In this document: positions 20,171 through 32,680 of the stretch, piece after piece | How the letters are laid out: each line of letters opens with the position of its first letter | Numbering within the stretch: the first letter of the stretch is position 1 | DNA from: Macrocystis pyrifera | Taxonomy: Eukaryota > Sar > Phaeophyceae > Laminariales > Laminariaceae | Reading direction: 5' to 3' | Length of the DNA stretch: 64,000 nt | NCBI GenBank assembly: GCA_031763025.1 | Contig: JASSKH010000012.1 | Span: forward strand, 2,108,001 to 2,172,000 | Made by a program: the position numbers and the translations under genes | Notes under the pieces: generated by a model | What the model saw: only the letters and a program-made list of their open reading frames with translations | Database searches by the model: none | Told to the model about the DNA's origin: nothing

Positions 20171-23100
20171 GTAGTTTGCGTCCAGTCCGACCTAGAACAG
20201 ACGTATCTCTGTGCGTCAGAGAGAAGATAGCTTCGTGAGAGGTAGCCTCGCGTCCTGCCAGAGGCTGTTCTGAGTCAATGGAACAGCTGAAAATGCGGCT
20301 CAATGCATTATAGGGGTTTCCATGTTGTTCTGGAGGCAGTTGTGCGGTTTTATCGAACATCAAAAACAAACATCAACCCCATCAAGCTGACACAGAGAAT
20401 CGACCAAACATCATGCGAATCTGGGCTACGAGTAGGAGCACAACGGCAGCGAGGATGGCAGCAGCATCGATGGAGAAGATCCCAGATGCCTCGTCAGTGT
20501 CAGCGCTCCACGACGGTGGTCCGGACTGGGAGGAGAGAGAAAAGGCTTCGTTTGATAGCCGGCAAGTCGCTGGTCGGTTGACAACACGCAGTAGTATATG
20601 ATACCACGTAGTCACTGCAGTTACCGTTCCCTCTACCGGAAGTCGTATGCAGGTACACACTCAAGTGTACAGTATCGTAGTAACTATGAGATTCGAGCTA
20701 CTCGTGGCCATCATACCCAGACATGCCAACAGTCGCTTCCTGGAATGAAGGCTACGGTATACGAAAGCCAGCTGGCGAAGCAAGCGAGACCCTAGGTTGA
20801 AATATTGGGCGTGCCTCGATGTTTCCGCGGCAGCATGCGATATTCGATCTCCAAGTTGAGCATGGCATGCTGAATGTATGCGCGTGGTCGACGAGTTAAT
20901 CATATTGTTGAAACGAAGCAGTTTTATATTTCATATCTCCAAACATCGCTGTACCCGTATACCTGGTATACGAGTAACACGCAAGATACAGATACGTACG
21001 CAGCACGATGAATTTCCTACCAGGTAGCTGATTTTCTCCTGAACAAGGGGTGCACACAAAAACGAAAGAGGTGGCTACCTGTGGAAAGGTCCTGTCGATA
21101 TCTTTCCACGACGCATCGCTCGACGTTTGCACTCTCCCAGGCGCCGAGAGAACCAACTTGAACGTTCGCCCGAGTGGGGCGTGTTATCTCATCACCCATG
21201 TTATATCCTGGTACCAGGTACTTATATATACGGTAAACGCTGCTCGTACATAGATGGTCCTGCTGAGGCTGCATTACGGCAAGCAGCCCCAAAGACAACC
21301 TTTTCGAGTACCCGAAGAGATTGATCTGAAGGTCGCTATAATAGACGGCCGTGCTGTATCCCTGCACTTATTACTGCCCTAAGACCTTGACCGAGCCCGG
21401 AGTGGCTTTCAATGCCCCCCTTCCCCCCTCCCCCCTCCCACACACATACACACCTAAGAGCTACTCGTGGATGTTATTGCGATTAGCAGCAAGCAACCCC
21501 AGAGATAAGCTTTACTTGCACCAGAGATTGGCTCTGAAAGCCACTATTAATAGACGGCCGCACTATTACGGGGGGCCATAGTAAAAAGGACCAAATATTG
21601 TTAGTAAAAATAGGTAAATATATAGGTTTTTATGTACACCATAGGTCCCATTAACTATGGACCCCCGTAATACGTATCTCTGCAGTTGTTCTCGCCCCCA
21701 AGACCTTGAACGAGCTGGGGGCGGGTTTCCATGCCCCCCCCCCAACCCTACTTTTCGTTTGCGGCGAAGATGCCTTACGTAGAAGTCCGCCTTGTGTAGA
21801 CACTGCCGGCAAAGGGGATTTACCATCCCGCCTCACAAGCGGTTCTTACTGCTAGTAAGGTGCAGCTCACCCTTCATGCGACTCGCCCAACATCTAAGCG
21901 GGATTGACGCTTTGTGCCAGCAATGTCTGCCTGGTCGGTGAATGCCCGACGTGCTCCATCCCGGCACTGTTGGGATGCAAGGGTCTATAGGTCATACAAC
22001 AATGGCCATGCATGACATGAGTACCTCCCCCGCGCTCTTTTTCGTGCTCAGGTAAAGGTGCCTAAGGGAAAGCTACCTTGCTCTGATGAAATGTGAATAT
22101 TGCCCAGTGTCCACTGCCTCTGTGAGACAAATTTGAAATATAGGATACAATCTGCCTTTATCTGTTTCCCTTTTTTCGGTTTATTTATTACCAAGCATGA
22201 CTCTCGCACGTCTTTTTGTTGTTGCGATTTTTTTACTCGTTTCGAACATCACCCCGCCTCCGCGATGCATTGACCAGAAAAAGGGTTGAGTTCTTAAGTC
22301 TGTGCAGCAAAGCAGATATTTTATTCCTTTCGCCTGCCGTGTGACACTATTGTCACACGGGTGACAAGATAACACCCCCCCACGGACGATGTTTAGAGCT
22401 ATTTTTCTCGACAACGGGGTGGGTGTAACCGCTGAGCGACGCGTCTTTAGAATCATCCCGACAAGACCTTCCCAAGGCCGCTTTTTTTTTTCGTTGTTTT
22501 GTGTCCCCCGTGGCTCAAGAAATCGGCCCCGAAGTTCGTCGCAGGGATGTATGCTGTCTTATCACACGTGTTATACGGTAAGCGTCTACTCAGACATGTA
22601 AACCATGCAGTAGCCAGAGGTTTTGTAAGATCTCAAGTTTATTCAGCAACGCAGAGACATGACCCCATCGAATAAGGTTCGATGCAGTAACCAGAGTACC
22701 AGAGTTTTAACGTTTCAATTCGCTCAGTCGATGCGGCCATTCAGAGATGCCAGTCCTTCGGTTGATGCAAAAACCTCGACGACGTAGGTGGTTTAGTCCA
22801 TGCAGCAACTCAGAGATGCAAATCTCCTTTAACCTTTTAGTACTGCAGTCCCGTTTCGGGGCCAAACTACTTAAAATTAGACTGCTTTGTCCCCAAAACG
22901 GGACTGCAGTCCTGAAAGCGTTAAGTCGGTGTAGCAAGAAATTTGTGTCCCAAACGAGAAGTCGCTGCAGCAGTTCAGTGCTTAGGTCCACGCAGCAACT
23001 CAGAGATTTAAGCCGATGCAACAACACAGATCTGTATGCCCTTTAGACATTGTACTGACCAGAGCATCAGAGCGTTTGAAGTAGTTTCGTCGGTGCCGCG

Positions 23101-26100
23101 AATCAGAGATGCCAAGTCATTTAGTGAATGCAGCGACTCAGAGCTGTAAGTTCTTCACGAGCAGTCGGTGCAGCAACTCGGACGTGTAAGCCCTTCAAGT
23201 GACGCAGCGACTCAGATATGCAAGTTATTTACACCTTGTAGCAACTCGGAGATGCAAGCCGGTTAGGCGGTACGGCAACTTAGAGATGTAAGTTGCTGAC
23301 CCCTTGCCGCAACTCAAAGGTTCAAGTGGGTTGGTCTGTGCAACCGTTCAGAGATGTACGCCCTTCTGTTTTTGGCGATGCCGCATCTCAGAGATGCGGC
23401 AGCTCAGAAATGTAGTGTCCCTTGCGAGTGGTCGGTACAGCAACTCGGAGGTGTATGTCGATGCCGCAGATTAGAGGTGGATGCGAGGCCTTCGGTCGAT
23501 GCAGCAACTCAAGATATGTAAGCCCTGTAGGGTATCTAACGGCCTGAGTCGTGAAATCGATGAGGCAAGGCAGACATGTCGCCCTCTAGCCCATGAAGAA
23601 ACTCACAGATGTATGGCCTTCATGAATCGCCGCAGAAACTCGGAGATGCCCAGTGGGGCACCGATTCAAGGGCGCCCATGATGAGAGAAAACTGACTTAA
23701 GTGCGCCGACTTGGTACGGAAACTTGAAAATCCAGGTTCCGTCCGACTTCTCCCGCTTTACGAGATTCTGCGCCCTTCAAGCAGAAACACATCCCGATTT
23801 GTAAGAGAGAGTTTCGTCTTATCCCGGGCTGGCATCAAATCGCTCTTATGCTGGGATACGAGCGGTTCCAAGATAAGAGCGGTAGTACTGGCCTGTTCGG
23901 AGGGGGTCTTGAATCGGGTACCCCGCTGTATATCGATGCAATAACGCATAAATCGATGCAAACCCTTTGGTCGATGCAGCAACCCAGAGATGTGACTCCT
24001 TCATTCGATGCAGCGACGCAGGGACACACCGTCCTATTTTCAGTGCAGCAACTCCAAGGTGTAACTCGTTTAGTAGTAGTCGATGCAGCAACTCGGAGGT
24101 ATGAAAGCTTTTTTTCATATAGTTGATGTGGCAACTGCGAGAGTACAAACTCAGAGATGTAAGATATTTAGTGATGCAGTAAATCAGAGATGTATCATAC
24201 CGTATGTATGATGGGATAACTCCTGCAGTCGATGAAGCAGCTCAGGGATGTAAGGCGCTTTCACGATGAGTCGATACAGGAACACAATCGATACAACTCC
24301 TTCCGTCAGTGCAGCAAACTCGAAGACAAAATCCCTTTGTCAACGAAGCAACTCAGAGAGGCAGAAGCCGTTTATTGCTTTTGTTTTTACGTCCTCAGGC
24401 GGCGGATTGGTCCAAATATAGCTTAACCTCGCCACGCTTCCACATTTATAATATGTGTCGTGTCGTGTGTCAATTTAAACTCGTCACTCCCTTCGCAGCA
24501 GCAGTCGTTCATTTATCGAAGAGGCAAGCACAGGGTTCTACTTAGAACTTTACTACTCTCTGTTAGCGTAGCGGATGCAAAATCCCGACATGTATGGTAC
24601 GCACCGGATACAAGGCATACTGATTCGTCGCTCGCCATTGTCCGCAACCCGTTGCTATAATATTGCTCTGATCCGCGGGGCGGAACGGCCGCCGCGCTGG
24701 TTTCGTTACACCGTCTGCAGGCGCGGGAGCAACGTTTGGTACCGGAAATGGTCTCCCAAGTCCAAGGCTGTCGCCATGCGTAAGTGCAACTCACGCTGGA
24801 CGCGGTAATATATCGCACAGAACCGTCACTGCACGACGGGGACTAGCAAGGCTAGTCGCCGCTGTGGCAGCAGGACTGTTGCGCCGCAGGTGTTGCGTAA
24901 TCGGTACCTCTGAACCCTACCGCTTCGCTTGACGCCGCTTCAATGGCTTCCACAAAATATATCGGGCGGTGCACTTTTTTTGCCTAGAGCGTCAAGGACC
25001 TCACGAATGGCGTATTCTTGTGTATGTTTCAATGTCCGCAGTTTCTTCGGTAGTATTCACGAACGGTATCGTTAGCGGGGAGCTCGCGTGGCTGCCTAGT
25101 TCCGCCGAAAACGTTGCGGTCGATGATGCTGCAGCCGCCGGTGAAAAGACTTGTCCTAGAGCCGTGGCGCTTGCTGCAAATGGGGTGCGGTGGTTTCACT
25201 TCATTCTGCGTTTCCGCTCGCTCTCACACGCACAAAGTAGGACGCCGCCCCTTCCCCCTCAAGAACGATGATGCCCACTCTGTAGGTAGACTACATCCAG
25301 TCGAGCATTCGGTATTCACCGCTTCTCAAGAACTACCCTCCCCTCCCCTCACCCCACCCCACCCCACCCCACTTTCCTTGTGCGCGCGGCAGTGATAATC
25401 GTCCACGGGTTGCATTCCCATGGAGGGCGATGGGCGAAAGTGGCCCACCACTACACAGAGAAAGGATATCTCGTCTACGCCAACGATCACATCGGGCACG
25501 GCTTGTGAGTGAACCCCTGAGGCATTCACATAGCCTTAAAATAGTACCTGCACAACCTATTTGTAGTATTGATTCTCCGGTAATAGAAAAAAAAATGTTT
25601 ATTTTTTTGCCTTCAATCCCAAATGGATCTTTCTGGTCGACGAATAACTGTCAGTGCCAGATATTTATGGACCTTTTTAGAAAGAGAGAGAGATATTTTT
25701 TAAGTCGATACATGCGTAGCCGAAATAAAATCATGCTAATAGTACATATCTCCGTTGGAATCCATGTATCGCGACTAATCAAAGTGAAAAAAAAGGTCGT
25801 TCTTATATCACAAATGCGAGTGTGCAGCCTATAACACGATGGCTGATGCTATGGGTGTGTCGTAGAACTCCTTGTACGCAATGGTCCCTCATTAGTGCCG
25901 GTATGGTATGCGCCAGCCAGCAGTACCGGTACTATATGTAGCGGCAACCAACCGGCACTAATCCCTGCGCACACTGCCACACTCGTTTATCCCATATGTG
26001 CCTAGCGATTCTGCAGGCACTATAGCGGTTAAGCGGCACTATCGAGGGACCACTACTGTGTTGGAGTGCGACGTTAAGAGCGCCACCCCCTATCACCTAT

Positions 26101-26780
26101 TCATAGCAGCCCGCGTTGCATCGTGTGACCGATGCTGAAATTGTGGTATTGTTTTCGTCAGCTTTCCGCTTCTCAAATTCCGAAAGCGTTTAAGGTTGAC
26201 GGAAATTGTATCGTTTTTCGTCATTTTTTTCACTCCCAATTTCCGAAAGAGTCGTAAGGTTGATGAAAACTGCACCTGTTTTCGTCATTTTTTTTCTCGT
26301 AAGTTCCGAAAGGATCGATCAAGGTTGATGAGAATGGTCATTTTTTCCCCGTCATGTTTCCCCTGTCAAGTTCCGAAAGAGTCAAGGTTGATGCACTGGC
26401 GATTTTTTTCGTCATGTTTCCCCCCTCAAGTTCCTGAAAGGGTTAAGATTGATGACTTGGTCATTTTTTTCCCGTCATTGTTCCCCCCTCTAAAGTTTCA
26501 CAAAGGTGTGAAGGTTGGTGGACTGGCCATCGGTGGGCACATGCGTATATAGCTGCATGTAGTGCATTTAGTTTCGGTGCTTAACTACTGATGATGATGA
26601 TGACGATGATGAGGATGATGGTGATGATGACGATGATGACGATGAGGATGGTCGTGGTGGTGGTTATGATGAGGATGATGATGGTGACGAGGATGATGAT
26701 AATGATAAGGATGATGATGATGTTAGTGACGATGATCATGGTGATGATGACGAAGATGAGGGTGACGATGATGGTGATGT

Positions 26781-26812
<32 letters not shown>

Positions 26813-29800
26813 ACGGCGACGATGATGATGATGAACATGATGATGAACATGATGATGAACATGATGGTGATGGTGCTGATGACAATGAGGTTCTCACGTT
26901 ACCCGATTTCCCTTAAACCTATCACGCGGGTGCATACATGCAGCAGTAATCATAACCCACGACGGGCCCAAAAACCACGCATCCCGCTATATTTTTACAA
27001 AAACCCCATTGGGTTCCTACTACAATGGTCCCCCGTTCTAGTAGCCTGCGGTCACAAAAACAGGCTAAAAAGCGTCCCGTTGGAATGCAAAACAAAATGA
27101 TGCGTTGTGCCGCAGCAGTATCAGCTACTAGGAAAGGTGATGGCAGTGCTTCTCCGCGCTCTCCCGTGTGAAGCTGGTTCGTGGGCTTGCCTGCACACGA
27201 CACGATGCGTTATTATCGTACACCAACCACAACCGCTCGTGTCCCAGCAATTGGTTGTGCGGGCGATGCAAAGCTGCAGCGGTACATACACCCACGACCG
27301 GTCAACGATTTTCGTTTGCCGTTCTCGTTGGTGCTTGTTTACCCCTTCTTGTTTTGCCGGCGATGGGGTACGAGGACAGAACCGCGCAGGGGCCCAACGG
27401 AGGAGCGATTGGCATGGTGGACGACCACACCAAGATGACCGACGATTTTACGGAGTTCGTCGAGAAGATGGTGGGGTCCTTTCGTGTCCCAGCATTTTGT
27501 TTTGCGTTGTGTTCCCGGTTTCCTCTCTTTTTTGGCTCGCCAGGTCTGAACCGAACCAAACGCGTAGATTTTTGTATGCTTGAACGTTCAACGAGCAGAT
27601 CAACGGTGCAACAAAGAGCCTACCGTTGATTAAAGATGTCAGGAGGCGTGTCTGCCGTGGGAAAACGGGCACCGCCAAGGGTGAAGGGCCGAGTGTTTCA
27701 CACTAAAGCCTAGGAGTATGGCGTCCGTCAAGGAACATTAGTACGTAAAGCCGTGAGGCGGCACGAATAGTTAGTTGTTACCCTGAGGTGGCGACTATCC
27801 GACCTGTTGGGTTTCCATACTTGAAGGAAGGATTGTTGAATGCGGGAAACATTTTTTTTTATTTTGAACAGGGTCCTCTTGGACGGAGGGGGCTAGTTTA
27901 GCTCGCTTCGCTAGGTCGGCAAGTGGACTGGCCATCAGCTGGCTTCGCCAGCCGACGTGCTGACTACAGGAAGGTAGTTGAACAACAGCGCCTACCGATT
28001 AGTCACAAGTCGTGAAGTGCTGCTGACTCACAGCTCTGCATATTCAGGAAAAGTTTAAGTTTGTCTCCCGAAACATTCGTCGTCGATGCGCGCGTGCACA
28101 GGATTGTTACCACGACCATATACCACTGCTGTACCAATACTGTGTGCAATATACGCAAGGCACGTTAACCATTACTTCGAAGTGTGTACATGATATTCCG
28201 GCTATATAGTTATGGGAATATACCAAACTAAAGCATGCGAATTTTGCTAAAGTCGACGTTTTTTTTTTAGAATTAGTTTTTCGGTTGCCGGATTTTGTTT
28301 CAGACAACGTTCATGTGTAGGGGTCGGCCATGGGTAGGGGTTGAGGTTACACAAGACCCCCTCCTTGCAAGATGTGGTAAAAAAAAAAACCTTGTGGAGA
28401 CGCTGAACAATGTAGCAAAGCAACATGGTGTTGACAACCTGTCAATTTGGTACGCAAAATGGTGTGCTATAATGTTCAACATATCCAAAGGTTTGTTTAC
28501 ATGCACTCTTTGCAGGGGGGGCGGGTCCCGATCACCTGCGTAGGGCCGTGTAGGCGGCTTTGCGAGCTTAGCTTACCACTTATTCGAGAAAATAGTTGAC
28601 ACACCCTGTCCACGAGACGAACATACCTAGCCCTAAACCCTGAACCAATCAGACCGAGCGAACCATTGGTGAGCGTTGTTCCCTTCGTCTCGTACGCAGT
28701 GTACCTCAACCATTTTCTCGAAAAAGTGGTAAAAGCTGCTGCTTTGCTGTAGCCTATTACAGATGAATCGGACTGCGTTGCGGAGCATACTCAAAACGCC
28801 TCGCCATCAACGGCGACTGCGAGAGTCAACGTGCGATTTTGCTCCTCACCGAACGTCTACCGACCGACATCAATTGCTGTCAACCATTCCTTCCTATTTA
28901 TAGAATCTCTTTGCGAAAACTCTATTTTCCGAGCCGTTTCTAACATCTGACACCAACGCAACTCCGGTGAGGTCAATGGTTCCACACACCAAGCAGATGG
29001 CGATCTACAGTAGACTATATACCTGATATCATTTATCTGCCACTTTGAACGGTTGCTCAGGATCTGGACAGGCAGTGCAGATCCAGCCCAGGAAAAATAT
29101 GCGAATCATAGATGATGCAGATCATACGGCTCCCTCCCGGCAACAAGAGCTAAACGATTTCCGTTACGTATCAGGAATAAATCTGCAAAATATATTTTGC
29201 CGTGAACGATCTAGGTGATGAAGTGGGATCTGATCTATGTGATCTGTGTGATCTATCTGATCTATGTGATCTATCTGATCTATGTGATCTATGTGATCTA
29301 TCTGATCTATGTGACCTATGCGATCTATGCGATCTATGTGATCTATGTGATCTATCTGATCTATTTGATCTATCTGATCTATGTGCTGTATATGATCTAT
29401 CTCCTCTACCTGATCTATCCGATCTATCTGATATGTTTGATCTATCTGATCTATCAGATCCATCCGATGTGTGGACCACTCCAACGGTCCTGACAGTACA
29501 GTATACAGTACCAGTACAGTACTCGAGCATGGCGTACTTCGAGGCACTGGAGTGTACTGCGAGGTACTGGGGCGTATGCATTGTACTGGACATGACCGCC
29601 AGCTCTCTTTTATTACACTACCGTATCACACTACGACTCTATTATCACACTATAATCACACTAGGGTGGTAGCATAACACACCCCCTCGGGCGGATTTCA
29701 TTAATTCCTTTGTTTCGAAAGCGAGGAAAGTGTAAGCGCCGAGCGATGCGTCTGTGGAAAAAGACCTCGGCTAGATATTTCCAAAGTCACCACTCGTCGG

Positions 29801-32641
29801 GTGTACCTTCTTCCATGGATTGGAGAAAACCGGCTCTGAAAATCATCCCAGGAAGTGTGTTGTCTTAAGTGTTACACGGCACACGAGATTTAAAAAAAAA
29901 AACTCTATCGTGCATTAGAGCGCGTATATAGCCCGCCGGGGTTATTTCCCCCCCCCCATTTTTTCTTTCTTTTTTTATCCTCTGGCGGATGGATAAAGGT
30001 GTGGCTTAACCCCTTTGAGAACCCCTCGATAGCGACGAAACCAATGATTGATAAATTTTGTGCTATCAACCGCCTACGAGCAGCGTGAGCGCCCAGCAGT
30101 AGTGCAGTACGTTTTGGCCTTAAGATGCAATATTTTCACAATGGTTGAGCTCCTCAAGTGATAATCTACCGGTTAGTATCATATTTCTACTAATAATATA
30201 GAAACAACTATAAACTCGTCTGGCGCGGTCGGTCGCTAGCTGGGCCCTTCGGTAGACTTTTCGCTAGCCATCAACCCTTTTAGCACTGCAGTCCCTTTTT
30301 CGGGACAAACTACTTGAAATTTGACTGGTTTGTCCCCAAAGCGGGACTGCGGTTCCAAAGGGGTTAACCATGATTCGCGAGTACTGGAACTTTTCGCGGG
30401 AATAACTTCCAGCTTTCAACTTTTCGGGAATACCTTTCACAAGACTGTCACGCTTTTTGGCGGTTTGCCACAAGCGCAGCAAGCAGCCAGTAGAAGGTGT
30501 TTTCCTTATGGCTCATTATGAATCAAGCTTCTTTGAGGTTTGCATTAGCTCGCACTTTTTCCCACGTGAAGTACTTACTAAATATCTGTTTTAGGGCTCG
30601 CGCATAGGAATCTTGGTCGGGCTACACAAAACTTTTTTTTTGGCGAAGTCGTGTTTCGGGGTGAGATACGTTGAGCTCCTCGATGCAAGGGCCTCATGAA
30701 AAAAAAGGCTCCATCCCCTACCCTGGCGTTTCTCGAATACCCTCGTCCCTTTGGCCGCACGGCGGATAACGCGTCCTCAGGTTGACAAGGAGAAGGACAA
30801 GAGCCTGCCTGTGTTCATCCTGGGGCATTCCATGGGGTCGCTCGTGGCCACGGTCTCGGCTGAGGAATGCGTGCGACACCCTACCATCGGCCCTCGGTTC
30901 AAGAAGCTGGTGCTTTCAGGCAAGCCACCGAGACTTGCGTCGCGGGCACCAGTCAGCTCGGTCGCGGAGTCGACTACGGAGCTCCCAAGGACGAACACTG
31001 TTCGGGAATGAATGCGAGACGGCGAAAAATAAATTTAGTTTTGAGGCAATCAATCCCGAAGCGTTTTTGTTTGTTTGTCTGTTTTTCTTTTTTCTTTGTG
31101 TCATACTTTTGGTTTTTGTACATGGTTTTTGTGGTTCTCAGAACGAAACAAAAGAAATAACAAACGTCGTTCGTTCCCTAGGTTTTAGCGTCAGAAAAGC
31201 TACCGCAAAGACCCTTGAGTTTGCACAGGATAGGGTTCGATCGTTTTTTTTTTCAGCGCTCTCTCATTTTCTCGACAACGGCAAGGGTGCTAAAAGTCGG
31301 ACATGCATCACGTTTTCGGAAGGCTCTCTCGGCCAGATCTTATTTCCGAAAACACCTTAAGGTTCGGTATTGGCACAAACTTTCCCGTTCCGGAAAAAAA
31401 ATCGAGCGCTCAAAAACTTTCGCACTCCTGCTGTGCGGACTCAACGCTCGTTACGGCATGCTGCTGACGCGCGCTACCACACGGGTTGCAATACTGACTG
31501 TAGGGGTAACACTTTCTTGCCTTTTTTTTCTGACGGACGGGCTTCTCAGTTGAAGAACCGCCCAGTATCGTTGAAATGTATTCGTGTTATACTAAATTAT
31601 TTGTTCTACGAACTGTAAGACACGCATGCATACGCGCATCGCAACGACCCTCTTGTGATGCCGCAAGCTCTTCCTGGTATCAGAGACAAGGTATAAGGGC
31701 GCAATTTTTACTCCTCGTGTTTTTAAGGTCGCTACACCTGGGGCCCAGAAGGTTTAACTACAGTAGAGACCAAACAGTACATAAATAAAAGTTCTATTCT
31801 TACACCAAGTGATTTGTACCCGAAACGGGAGTGCTGTCTTGAGAAACAAAAAACGTTCGAACCCCGAGCTAGCGACCAAAACAATGGTTGATAACTTTGG
31901 TGTTATCAACCATTGAACCGTCTAGGAGCAGCGTCAGCGCTCAGCAGCAGTAGTACGGGTAGTTCATGCTGCGCCCGTGCCGTACGACCCCTTGCATCCA
32001 ACCATTGTAGCACTCGGACACCAACCATTGTATCATCACCCAATCAGGCAGTGGCCGTTGCTGTAATAATACAGTAGTCACTTTTTTATTTTCAATTTCC
32101 TCCTCTGAACTCACCCCAGAAGGTCAAGTTAAAACCCGTTTCGATCCGCACCTGCGTTTCGGAGAACACACTATCACAGGGGGTCATCGTAACACATATT
32201 AATGCATAGTAACAACATAGTAATACATGTTAATCAGAACCCACTATGCACCCAACAAACAGGCGTATCCCTATGCTTGCCTACCATATTGGATTCCGAT
32301 TGCTACTGTAGGTTCTCCAGTGAAACTCATTTTGCAGGAGGTAAAACGGTTGACGTCTGGCGGCAGTGGCCCCTATAAGGGTCGTGATACCCTCCGCTTT
32401 AAAAACCGCTTCTTTCTCTGTCCCTGCCCCCAGGTTGTCCGATTGTTCCCGGGCCTTCCTCCGCCAGCCCGTTCGGACTCCGGCTCCTGTACCCGCTGAC
32501 GAAGTGAGTGCTTCGGGTCGGCCTCGTTGCGCAGTTGATCGCCAGCTTTCGTGCATGCTACGAGTAGCGGTTGACGGTTGTTTTCTTAACAAGCGCTTGG
32601 TATTTCCGCGTAGTTGCAGAGTACGGCCCTGATGATGGTGG

Positions 32642-32680
<39 letters not shown>

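Noticed and set aside
22604-24365. CRISPR array
   Set aside because: Units are degenerate with irregular spacing and no constant repeat, there are no cas genes, and the context is a eukaryotic intron.
26581-27100. Met- and Ile-rich frames
   Set aside because: Produced by the GAT repeat.
29164-29672. Frames with regular CDLCDLSDL or IDQIDHIDH repeats
   Set aside because: A 9-bp DNA repeat stays open in several frames on both strands; this is not evidence of a repeat protein.
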